Source of the DNA: Lachnospiraceae bacterium
Lineage (GTDB): Bacteria; Bacillota_A; Clostridia; Lachnospirales; Lachnospiraceae
Direction of reading: 5' to 3'
NCBI GenBank assembly: GCA_024689605.1
Contig: JAILDD010000229.1
Span: 1 to 6,480 of the forward strand
DNA length: 6,480 nt
Both the position numbers and the translations under genes were made by a program. Every line of letters begins with the position of its first letter. The first letter of the stretch is position 1. The notes under the pieces were generated by a model. The model worked only from the letters and a program-made list of their open reading frames with translations. It was not told where the DNA came from and made no database searches. Of the stretch, positions 1 through 4,916 are shown piece after piece.

Positions 1-2
1 CG

Positions 3-8
3 TCCTCC
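3..8 (-). promoter_or_regulatory. Shine-Dalgarno of a gene starting just outside the window
   Basis: The minus strand reads AGGAGG here, a full-strength ribosome binding site. It directly follows and touches the TAA stop of the small ORF at 9-116. No start codon lies between it and the window edge, so the start of the next minus-strand gene should be a few bases beyond position 1. The stop/SD contact suggests that gene belongs to the same operon. Its product cannot be told from here. Confidence 0.7.
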
Positions 9-116
9 TTACTTTTCAAGCTTGAAAAATCTCAATGTCACATTTGATATAAACACGGATAAAATGATTCCGGCAATGACCACTGCCACAAACGCCCAGA
101 CAGGACTTGCTGCCAT
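9..116 (-). CDS. Small one-helix membrane ORF (35 aa), possibly a C-terminal remnant
   Basis: The 35-codon ORF begins with ATG at 116 and ends in TAA. It encodes one strongly hydrophobic helix (about residues 5-27, beginning SPVWAFVAVVIAG) and a basic tail ending RFFKLEK, which by the positive-inside pattern would face the cytoplasm. It lies 45 bp downstream of the ICMT-like gene and in the same frame. The frame is also open upstream of the ATG as far as that gene's stop codon. I see no good SD before the ATG, although a strong SD for the next gene overlaps its stop. The residues before the ATG (KKPAGYADSL) also read like protein. It may therefore be either a true small membrane protein or the last helix of a transporter-type protein whose front was lost. 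Function unknown. Confidence 0.35.
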   Translation of the reverse strand: MAASPVWAFVAVVIAGIILSVFISNVTLRFFKLEK

Positions 117-161
117 CAGTGAATCCGCATAGCCTGCCGGCTTTTTAATCCTGCAACAGAC

Positions 162-668
162 TCAGCCACGTCTTTTCCACGGAATGCATCTGTTGACACG
201 CTTCTTATATTCTTCATACTCAGCTCCATAAACTTTAGCAAGCCACTTCTCCTCGGTATTCTTAAGAACGATAGTCATTATTCCCCAGTTCACAAAGAAT
301 AAAGGAATCACGCACACATTATGCCACATAAGGCTTAATCCCGTTATCAGCATCCAGCATCCGCTGTACATCGGATTCCTCACCCAGGCATATATGCCGT
401 CTGTTTTCAGCTTATTTTCCGTAATGTTATCATCCATACCGGATTTAACTGCTCCTATAAACCAGACGGTCAATCCAAGCATTATGAAAACTGCCCCGAC
501 GCTCCTGAACAGCCATACCCAGGTGCCCGTCATGATCCCTATCTTAAATACATAACCGGACAAAACAATGCAGATTGCACTGAGCAGAGCAATGCCGTAT
601 ATAAGATATGGCCCTATTCCGAATAAAGGCAGTTTCTGCCCGTCTTTAATAAAATTCTTTAATTTCAC
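162..668 (-). CDS. Isoprenylcysteine carboxyl methyltransferase (ICMT/PEMT)-family membrane protein
   Basis: This 168-residue integral membrane protein has helices at roughly residues 17-40, 50-74 and 103-135. The family signature is the TDGIYAWVRNPMYSG stretch near residue 89, followed by EEKWL at 139 and YGAEYEEYKKRV..CIPW at 147-164. In this family (the bacterial ICMT/PEMT group) that C-terminal half forms the S-adenosylmethionine pocket: the RNPMY motif and the E-E...Y..Y-KRV..IP pattern are its landmarks. The length is normal for bacterial members. Substrates of bacterial homologues are mostly unknown; methylation of a lipid or small hydrophobic molecule is inference. The start is GTG, chosen because GGAGG lies about 10 bases upstream and the protein begins at the usual place before the first helix. 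A promoter containing a palindromic operator precedes it, so it is probably repressed by a MarR-type regulator not seen here. Confidence 0.85.
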   Translation of the reverse strand: MKLKNFIKDGQKLPLFGIGPYLIYGIALLSAICIVLSGYVFKIGIMTGTWVWLFRSVGAVFIMLGLTVWFIGAVKSGMDDNITENKLKTDGIYAWVRNPMYSGCWMLITGLSLMWHNVCVIPLFFVNWGIMTIVLKNTEEKWLAKVYGAEYEEYKKRVNRCIPWKRRG

Positions 669-732
669 TTTTCAATATCCTCCCTGCTGCTTAATTCAGT
701 CTTTTTTCAGAACAAGGTCCAGACATCGGGTT

Positions 733-762
733 TTAATATCAATTAGTTGCAACTAACCACAA
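733..762 (-). promoter_or_regulatory. Promoter of the ICMT-like gene with operator in the spacer
   Basis: On the minus strand a -35-like TTGTGG (762-757) and a -10-like TATTAA (738-733) are separated by 18 bp. Transcription would begin near 726, giving a leader of about 58 nt before the GTG start at 668. The hexamers are only moderately close to consensus. The placement is supported by the terminator ending at 768 and the palindrome lying exactly between the two boxes. Confidence 0.5.
743..756. promoter_or_regulatory. 14-bp perfect palindrome, MarR/SlyA-type operator
   Basis: TTAGTTGCAACTAA is a perfect 14-bp palindrome. Its TTAG...CTAA half-sites match those of the SlyA consensus (TTAGCAAGCTAA) of the MarR family, as I recall it. 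It occupies the spacer of the putative ICMT-gene promoter, a position where bound protein would block RNA polymerase. No MarR-type regulator is encoded in the window, so the assignment rests on sequence form and position only. Confidence 0.6.
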
Positions 763-767
763 ATTAG

Positions 768-788
768 AAAAAAAGCCGCTTCCGCGGC
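768..788 (-). terminator. Intrinsic terminator upstream of the ICMT-like gene
   Basis: The minus strand reads GCCGC-GGAA-GCGGC followed by seven T residues. That is a perfect 5-bp all-GC stem closed by a GGAA tetraloop with a U-tract, the textbook form of a rho-independent terminator. It ends whatever is transcribed from the two promoters upstream (847-875 and 1039-1068). It also insulates the ICMT-like gene, whose -35 box begins only six bases further on. Confidence 0.85.
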
Positions 789-840
789 ATAGGCTTCATA
801 CTGTTTCAGTATTAGCCACTCCCTGATTAGTCCTTGCTAA
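768..840 (-). ncRNA. Candidate short structured RNA (about 73 nt)
   Basis: A good promoter at 847-875 would start transcription near 840, and the terminator ends at 768, leaving a transcript of about 73 nt with no convincing protein. Inside it, GGCT-aa-TACTG-aaa-CAGTA-tga-AGCC (817-792) can fold into a hairpin with a 5-bp inner stem and a 4-bp outer stem separated by a small internal loop. The terminator hairpin follows immediately. A further 11-bp inverted repeat (847-837 with 830-820, one G-U pair) would fold only if transcription begins upstream of 847. I do not recognise a known riboswitch or sRNA family. Alternatives are the 3' end of the transcript from the upstream ORF, or a leader that can read through into the ICMT-like gene. 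Confidence 0.4.
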
Positions 841-847
841 CCAGGGA
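820..847. repeat. Inverted repeat with SlyA-like core, TTAG-N6-CTAA
   Basis: The minus strand carries TCCCTGGTTAG, six bases, then CTAATCAGGGA: an 11-bp arm pair with a single mismatch (G-U in RNA). The core TTAGCAAGGACTAA shares its half-sites and N6 spacing with the palindrome at 743-756 and resembles the SlyA consensus TTAGCAAGCTAA. It spans from the last base of the -10 box to about +21 of the 847-875 promoter, a repressor-like position. It could equally be an RNA stem if transcribed from the upstream promoter. Confidence 0.55.
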
Positions 848-875
848 TATTATCACTGATTCCAATAATAGTCAA
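847..875 (-). promoter_or_regulatory. Strong promoter-like element (TTGACT / 17 bp / TGaTAATAT)
   Basis: The minus strand has TTGACT at 875-870, a 17-bp spacer and TAATAT at 852-847, with a TG one base before the -10 box (extended -10). It lies inside the last codons of the 48-residue ORF and overlaps its TGA stop. Predicted start of transcription is near 840. Confidence 0.6.
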
Positions 876-999
876 GACTTTCCCCGGTAAACAAGACGTT
901 TTCAACAGGGATCTCGCTGTAGCTTCCGTCCGGCAGGATATCAAAGGAATACAAGCTGACCGAACCGTCAAAACTGTCTATCCAGGATTGATAATCCAT
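853..999 (-). CDS. 48-aa ORF, probable N-terminal remnant of a larger signalling protein
   Basis: An ATG at 999, preceded by a good SD (GAGGGG, 7 bases away) and a promoter with TATAAT, opens 48 codons ending in TGA. The peptide starts MDYQSWIDSFDG and continues with LYSFDILPDGSYSEI. This style is familiar to me from the start of the N-terminal sensory domain of large GGDEF/PAS-type proteins in Lachnospiraceae, where a first helix (xYQxFIDxF) is followed by a strand-turn (SxDxxPDGxYxxI). The similarity is by memory and weak. Those proteins run to many hundreds of residues, so this would be a stump whose body was deleted, ending where the next promoter begins. Because expression signals are intact, it may still be made; a genuine small protein is the alternative. 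Confidence 0.45.
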   Translation of the reverse strand: MDYQSWIDSFDGSVSLYSFDILPDGSYSEIPVENVLFTGESLDYYWNQ

Positions 1000-1038
1000 A
1001 TTGCTTCCCCTCTGTTATTTCAATTTCCAGATTATAAT

Positions 1039-1068
1039 ATTATATTATATTTGCTTGGCTCCTATCAA
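1039..1068 (-). promoter_or_regulatory. Promoter of the 48-aa ORF
   Basis: TTGATA at 1068-1063 and a perfect TATAAT at 1044-1039 are separated by 18 bp on the minus strand. The -10 area is unusually AT-rich and contains two further overlapping TATAAT copies (1049-1044 and 1036-1031), so the exact start of transcription is uncertain. The leader to the ATG at 999 would be about 30 nt. Confidence 0.55.
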
Positions 1069-1124
1069 TAAAATCAAATATCCACACACAAGATCTGTCG
1101 GCATAGGAAACAGCCGGACTATAC

Positions 1125-1475
1125 CTACTTTCTGTATGTTCTCACTATCAGTATTCCGTAAAGGAACCAGATGTAAAAATACCACAGCACAAGCGTAACA
1201 GCAGGATAATCAATGCCCGCTATCTTCATAACGACCGCAATGATTATCATCACCAGTGAAAAGACATGAAACCATATGCTTTTGTCTTTTCTGTCGGTTA
1301 TCAGATGTATGATCGTCGTTGGCATAAAGGAATAGTCCATGCAGATTACCAGTATTCCCACGAACCCATACCACTTAAGGGTCATGCCTTCGTAAAACAC
1401 GCCAGCAATAGCAAGGGTAGTTGCCACAAAAACTACGATATCCAAAACCTTTGAAATCCTACGCAATATATCCAT
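1125..1475 (-). CDS. Small four-helix membrane protein, function unknown
   Basis: The 116-residue product is almost wholly hydrophobic. Predicted helices lie at about residues 11-27, 35-58, 67-86 and 90-111, with short loops, a basic cytoplasmic-type start (MDILRRISK) and a basic end (RTYRK). A polar loop TDRKDKS at 60-66 separates helices 2 and 3. I recognise no catalytic motif or family. The ATG at 1475 has AGGAAAG upstream, and the gene begins 28 bp after the hydrolase-like gene stops, so the two are probably co-transcribed. No clear terminator follows: a weak GTCCGGC/GCCGAC inverted repeat just downstream lacks a T-run. Confidence 0.7.
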   Translation of the reverse strand: MDILRRISKVLDIVVFVATTLAIAGVFYEGMTLKWYGFVGILVICMDYSFMPTTIIHLITDRKDKSIWFHVFSLVMIIIAVVMKIAGIDYPAVTLVLWYFYIWFLYGILIVRTYRK

Positions 1476-1503
1476 ATTATTTTACTTTCCTTATTTCAGC
1501 ATT

Positions 1504-2061
1504 TTATTTCAGTATTTCAGCCACACGATCCATTATGGATTTCATAATCTCCAGGTCTGCAGCCGTATCTCCCGTTTCCAGGGAATGGTTTCCGCCGGCG
1601 ATCCTGTGGGCTTCAAGCTCCTTTTCTTTTGCAATCCTTTCTATCGCCAGGTGATCAGCCAAGGGATCGCTGTCCCCATAGAAAAGAACCGCACCTTCAT
1701 CCGCAACAAAAGGTTCTATCAGCACAAGGGGCGAAAAGCATATCTGCTTTGGCTTTAACGCATTCCGTTTTGCATACGCAGTGGCCGCTACTGTTCCTAT
1801 GCTTTTTGAAATAAAAACAAGCTCGTCTTCCGGACTGATATCCGCCCTCACAATAGCCTCTTCAGTTTTTTTCAGGCAGACTTCTTCCATCTGCTTCAAA
1901 AAGCCGGGATCCCTAAGCTTATCCCTGCTCCACTCTATGCCTGAAAAGTCAATATAGCTTAATTCGTATCCGTATTCCTTTGCTATCTTTCCCGCATAAT
2001 AAAGAAGGGGCTTATCCTTTGTATATCCGACTCCCGGAAAGATCACCGCTTTCTTTTTCAT
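1504..2061 (-). CDS. Small alpha/beta-hydrolase-fold protein
   Basis: A 185-residue cytoplasmic protein. It opens with the hydrophobic strand KKKAVIFPGVGYTKDKPLLYY, as in small alpha/beta hydrolases of the serine-hydrolase/dienelactone type. The likely nucleophile is Ser87 in SKSIGT, following the strand LVFI; the elbow has Ser in place of the usual first Gly of GxSxG. Asp132 in GDSDPLAD and His159 in GGNHSLE complete a plausible triad in the right order. Substrate unknown: an esterase or peptidase-like role on a small molecule is inference. The frame also contains GTG and TTG codons just upstream (2067, 2064). I chose ATG at 2061 because AGGG then lies about 9 bases away, whereas the GTG would sit almost on it. 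It is followed closely by the four-helix membrane protein gene. Confidence 0.75.
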   Translation of the reverse strand: MKKKAVIFPGVGYTKDKPLLYYAGKIAKEYGYELSYIDFSGIEWSRDKLRDPGFLKQMEEVCLKKTEEAIVRADISPEDELVFISKSIGTVAATAYAKRNALKPKQICFSPLVLIEPFVADEGAVLFYGDSDPLADHLAIERIAKEKELEAHRIAGGNHSLETGDTAADLEIMKSIMDRVAEILK

Positions 2062-2154
2062 CAACACATTCCCTTTCTTCCCGTAATTCTTAATCAGCCA
2101 TATGACAGCCTAAAGCATTACGTTACACTGATATATCAGCTAAAGATACATCAT

Positions 2155-2568
2155 CTAAATTTCCTTTAGATAAAAATACTTACTCAACTTTGGATTCTTG
2201 TCTTCTCTTACATATTCCAGTTTGTATCCCAGCTTTTTATAAAACTCCGGTGCCTGAAATCCAAAGGTTGTCAGTGCAAACTTTTCATAGCCCTTATCCC
2301 CGTATGCTTCTTCTACAGTCTTTACGAGTTTGCTTCCGATATCCTGTCCCCTGTATTCTTTATCAATGATCAGATCCCCGATATGTACTTCGTTATAGTA
2401 GGCCCTTCCGGTAACTGCTCCGATTATCTCGCCTTTGTCATTTTCTGCAATAAAGCAGTATTCTTCATAGTTCAGGTCAACATTTTTTGAAATCGAATAA
2501 TCGGAAAATGCTTCCGAAATAAAATCTCCTATCCTGTCGTCTTCTCCGGTCACTCTTTTGATCTGCAT
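2155..2568 (-). CDS. GNAT-family N-acetyltransferase (137 aa)
   Basis: A compact single-domain GNAT. The central strand IGDLIIDKEYRG leads into acetyl-CoA-binding motif A, R73-G-Q-D-I-G-S79, then helix KLVKTVEEAYG. Motif B is TTFGFQAPEFYKKLGYK at about 100-116, the strand-helix element with the aromatic FYKKLGY typical of the family. The protein transfers acetyl from acetyl-CoA to an amine; the acceptor cannot be told from sequence. Its length is slightly short but complete for the fold. The ATG at 2568 has GGGGAG four bases upstream. It lies 35 bp after the RimJ/RimL-like acetyltransferase gene in the same orientation, so two acetyltransferases are probably expressed together. Confidence 0.9.
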   Translation of the reverse strand: MQIKRVTGEDDRIGDFISEAFSDYSISKNVDLNYEEYCFIAENDKGEIIGAVTGRAYYNEVHIGDLIIDKEYRGQDIGSKLVKTVEEAYGDKGYEKFALTTFGFQAPEFYKKLGYKLEYVREDKNPKLSKYFYLKEI

Positions 2569-2603
2569 ATTTCTCCCCTTTCCTCTTATATCAGTCAGTA
2601 TAC

Positions 2604-3155
2604 TTATTTCAGCTTATTATCTGACAGCCAGTCTTCCTTGGTCATCAGGCTTATGCATTCGTTTCTCTTTTCATGCAGCAGGGGAACATCCACATTCTCG
2701 GATGTCCATTGATATCTAAAGCCGCATTTTTCCTGGACACGCTTTGACTTTTCGTTGCCCTCATAATATCCTATCCAAACCTTCTGCATACCGCAGTCCT
2801 CAAAAGCATGGCGGAGCATTTCCTTCACGGCTTCCGGCATCATTCCCTGTCCCCAGAAGGGCTTTCCGATCCAGTAGCCCAGCTCGCACTCATCATCCCG
2901 GTCAGTCAGGTATGTATGACCTTTAAGCTTCAGCTCGATGCTCCCGATTGCCCTGCTGTCTTCCTTCAGACAGATGGCATAGCCCTCCTTCCCGTTAAGG
3001 ACATTCTTTATCACCTCCCTGCTTTCTTCAACACTTTTATGGGCAGGCCAGCCGGCTGCCGGGCCCACATCAGGATCACTTGCATACTTAAATAAATTCT
3101 CTGCGTCGCTTTCCTCCCAGCGGCGAAGTATCAGTCTTTCTGTTTCTAATCTCAT
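2604..3155 (-). CDS. RimJ/RimL-like GNAT acetyltransferase (183 aa)
   Basis: The protein has the RimJ/RimL-type N-terminus RLETERLILRRWEESDAENLFKY. The long motif ELGYWIGKPFWGQGMMPEA at 91-109 contains the acetyl-CoA loop (WGQGMMPEA). NEKSKRVQEKCGFRYQ follows at 134-149. Relatives acetylate ribosomal protein N-termini, free amino acids or antibiotic-type amines; the exact acceptor here is unknown. The reading frame opens earlier, at ATG 3191, but I place the start at 3155. GGGAGG sits six bases before that ATG, and the family sequence begins exactly there, while the 12 extra residues are unlike the family and encode the SD itself. The 113 bp upstream hold no convincing promoter or terminator. 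Confidence 0.9.
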   Translation of the reverse strand: MRLETERLILRRWEESDAENLFKYASDPDVGPAAGWPAHKSVEESREVIKNVLNGKEGYAICLKEDSRAIGSIELKLKGHTYLTDRDDECELGYWIGKPFWGQGMMPEAVKEMLRHAFEDCGMQKVWIGYYEGNEKSKRVQEKCGFRYQWTSENVDVPLLHEKRNECISLMTKEDWLSDNKLK

Positions 3156-3268
3156 TTCATTCCTCCCGGCAATTTCTTTAATTAAATACAATATCTATTC
3201 CTTAGCGTGCAGTAATAAGTCATTCAATGAACCCGGTCATTTACACAATCCATTAAAGACGATTTAGA

Positions 3269-3805
3269 TTACTCATTTTTCTGTTTTAATTTCCTTACCG
3301 CAAAATATATAGCTGCACCTATCACTACTCCTGTCGTATTCAGTATAAGGTCATCTATGTCACTGCACCTGTCATAAAAGACAAGCTGGGAAATCTCTAT
3401 GAATAGCGTAAAGCCAGCTCCGGCAATTATCACCTTCCCAATATTATCAAGCTTCTTAAAACAGAACGGCCAGCATATGCCTACAGGAATAAACATTGCA
3501 ATATTTCCCAATATATTTACAAGCCAGCCGTCATAAACATCAAACAGATGAACAATCGGAACAAGATTAAACCATATGGGCAGGATACGCGACACATCAA
3601 ATATAAGAGGTTTAATATGCCCATTATCTAACCCCATAGGAATATAAACAAATCTTGCGATCACCACTATGCATATATAAACAGATAGAAGCTTTAATTC
3701 ATTCTTTATATCAACAGTCTTATTCTTTACCGCAAAAATAACCCTGAGTAAAATCCATACTATCGTGATAAAAATAAACAATGCTGTATATGTGATCATG
3801 ATCAT
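3269..3805 (-). CDS. VanZ-family membrane protein
   Basis: A 178-residue membrane protein with helices at about 5-26, 38-58, 97-115, 122-143 and 155-171. VanZ-domain landmarks are present: NLVPI at 80-84, NILGNIAMFIPVGI at 97-110, the E137..Q140 pair, and DRCSDIDDLILNTTGVVIG at 145-163. VanZ of the glycopeptide-resistance cluster gives low-level teicoplanin resistance, and the wider family is common in Firmicutes membranes with mostly unknown roles. There is no vanHAX context here, so resistance is not implied. The start ATG overlaps the stop of the preceding GNAT gene (ATGA), pointing to translational coupling. A second ATG lies two codons in, so the exact start could be 3799. Confidence 0.88.
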   Translation of the reverse strand: MIMITYTALFIFITIVWILLRVIFAVKNKTVDIKNELKLLSVYICIVVIARFVYIPMGLDNGHIKPLIFDVSRILPIWFNLVPIVHLFDVYDGWLVNILGNIAMFIPVGICWPFCFKKLDNIGKVIIAGAGFTLFIEISQLVFYDRCSDIDDLILNTTGVVIGAAIYFAVRKLKQKNE

Positions 3806-4416
3806 TCAGATTCTTCTCCGGTATTGTTTTTTAAATAGCATAAACTGTACCTGGTAACTCCGTTGTCAGCCGTTACAGTATTGTACAGCTCACAGCCAAA
3901 ATGCCGGTACATTTCCGCATACTCTTTCATATCCGTATCAAACAGAAGCGGTACGCCCAGCTCATCTGACATATTCTTTGCAAAAGCTATTATTTCGGAT
4001 GCAACGCCCTTTCCCTGATGTTCTTTATCAACACACACCATCAGCGCATCAATATGTCTTTTCTTGGCATAGCGTTCATTTGACCTGCCAACCTGTTTTG
4101 CAAAATGAACGATTGACCGGAGCCTTGAAAACTTTAATCCGAACAGCATCCTGAAAAGCATTTTTATCTGCGGAAGCTTAGATGCATTCGCAGAATCCTC
4201 CAGTCCTATGAAACCGGTAAAGTCCTCATTTACATACAGTTCACCCGCCTGATATACATAATCAACATACAGGGACATGTACTTTAGTACATCTTCCCGT
4301 CTTTCATCCACTGAGCCCCAGCTGTGGAAAATTTCATTTGTGACGAATGCCTCACCAACAAGTTTTCTGATTTTTTCAAGCCGGTCTTCCGTTAAGTTTT
4401 CTGCTTTTCTTATCAT
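3802..4416 (-). CDS. GNAT-family acetyltransferase (204 aa) coupled to the VanZ gene
   Basis: The GNAT core lies in the second half. DALMVCVDKEHQGKGVASEII at about 123-143 is strand 4 plus motif A with the acetyl-CoA loop Q-G-K-G-V-A, and DMKEYAEMYRHFGCELYNT at about 162-180 is motif B. The N-terminal half is longer than in minimal GNATs. It includes a basic stretch (KMLFRMLFGLKFSRLR near 85-100) that could be a lid over the acceptor site or a membrane-surface helix. Acceptor unknown. An in-frame TAG lies directly before the ATG at 4416, which fixes the earliest start. The SD (AAGG) is weak and close. The stop overlaps the start of the VanZ-family gene, so the two are made together; modification of a membrane or cell-wall-related compound is possible but is inference. 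Confidence 0.88.
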   Translation of the reverse strand: MIRKAENLTEDRLEKIRKLVGEAFVTNEIFHSWGSVDERREDVLKYMSLYVDYVYQAGELYVNEDFTGFIGLEDSANASKLPQIKMLFRMLFGLKFSRLRSIVHFAKQVGRSNERYAKKRHIDALMVCVDKEHQGKGVASEIIAFAKNMSDELGVPLLFDTDMKEYAEMYRHFGCELYNTVTADNGVTRYSLCYLKNNTGEESE

Positions 4417-4461
4417 CTACCCTTAATTGCTTGATATGCTTAATGCACATCACTCCCCAAG

Positions 4462-4797
4462 TCATTGCCCGGCATCAGTTAATTCCGAAAATGAAACAAC
4501 TATCTTTGTATGTTCCAGATACTCTACCTTGTACTCCCTGCCTTCCTCCGGCAGTTCATCAAATGCACTTCTTAAAAGTATCAGCCTGTAGCCGGGATTC
4601 TCCATAAGAACAGGGCTGAAGCCTTTTCTTTCAGCATAGTCATAAACCGTAAATCCTACTTCACCACGAAGACAGGCACCTTTCTCTTTATACCGGCCCT
4701 CGTCAACGCATAACCCGCCTTTATGGCAGGCCGCCAGATCTTCCCTGACAAGCATTGCATCCTCATACCAGATTCCGATAGCCCCTGTCAGAAACAT
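4462..4797 (-). CDS. Uncharacterised 111-aa protein with CHKGGLC motif
   Basis: I do not recognise this family. The product is soluble-looking, about 111 residues and acidic towards the end. Visible features are a possible metal- or thiol-type cluster (ACHKGGLC at 23-30, with a third Cys at 42 in GACLRGE) and alternating hydrophobic strands in the second half (YRLILL, YKVEYL, KIVVSF). These suggest a small beta-rich domain. The ATG at 4797 has GGAG eight bases upstream; that SD overlaps the stop codon of the 35-residue ORF before it. The gene sits downstream of the DUF89 phosphatase and 45 bp before the GNAT gene, so it is likely in one operon with them. Reading upstream of the ATG the frame stays open for nine further codons (ending VGAGG) before a TAG, with no other start that has an SD. 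Confidence 0.7.
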   Translation of the reverse strand: MFLTGAIGIWYEDAMLVREDLAACHKGGLCVDEGRYKEKGACLRGEVGFTVYDYAERKGFSPVLMENPGYRLILLRSAFDELPEEGREYKVEYLEHTKIVVSFSELTDAGQ

Positions 4798-4808
4798 TCC
4801 ACCAGCTC

Positions 4809-4916
4809 CTACAATATCAAAGCTCTTCTATTCCGTAAAGCGCGATAACAGTTCCCGACTGCAGTCTTTCTCTCCTCCGGTTTAAAACCCATTACCTTTC
4901 TGCCGCTTTGCGGCAT
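4809..4916 (-). CDS. Possible 35-aa basic peptide bridging two operon genes
   Basis: The ATG overlaps the stop of the DUF89 gene (TGATG), and the TAG stop overlaps the SD of the next gene (TAGGAG). The ORF therefore fills the 118-bp gap exactly. The peptide is Arg/Lys-rich (MPQSGRKVMGFKPEERK ... RALRNRRALIL) with no recognised domain. An internal ATG (codon 9) has AGAAAGG just upstream. The perfect fit argues for a translated, coupled small gene. Against this, a 35-codon ORF can occur by chance, and its beginning contains a 6-bp hairpin (TGCCGC-AAA-GCGGCA) that could be a separate RNA element. Confidence 0.35.
   Translation of the reverse strand: MPQSGRKVMGFKPEERKTAVGNCYRALRNRRALIL

Noticed and set aside
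768..802. Short peptide frame MKPMPRKRLFF across the terminator
   Set aside because: There is no SD before its ATG and it runs through the terminator stem; chance.
1031..1050. AT-only repeat stretch with three overlapping TATAAT copies
   Set aside because: It is explained as the -10 region of the 48-aa ORF promoter; I see no reason to treat it as an origin or repeat element.
1097..1119. Imperfect inverted repeat GTCGGC...GCCGGAC after the four-helix membrane protein gene
   Set aside because: The pairing is imperfect, the loop is long and there is no U-tract; too weak for a terminator.
2128..2139. 12-bp palindrome CTGATATATCAG between the GNAT and hydrolase-like genes
   Set aside because: It is short and AT-centred, has no T-run, is not placed on a recognisable promoter and has no second copy in the window.
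568..3095. Plus-strand open frames of 60-95 codons opposite the genes (for example 568-756, 1629-1814, 2808-3095)
   Set aside because: They lie antisense to, or overlap, well-supported minus-strand genes, and I recognise no protein family in them.
3156..3191. Upstream in-frame ATG giving the RimJ/RimL-like protein 12 more residues
   Set aside because: The extra residues encode the SD GGGAGG of the downstream ATG and do not resemble the family's N-terminus.
4348..4434. Small ORF starting at an ATG after GGGGAG and overlapping the GNAT start in another frame
   Set aside because: The SD is only two bases from the ATG, and most of the ORF lies inside the well-supported GNAT gene.
4901..4915. 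Perfect hairpin TGCCGC-AAA-GCGGCA just after the DUF89 stop, similar in core to the terminator at 768-788
   Set aside because: It is not followed by a T-run on the minus strand and lies inside the possible small ORF, so I do not call it a terminator. The likeness to the other GC hairpin is short enough to be chance.
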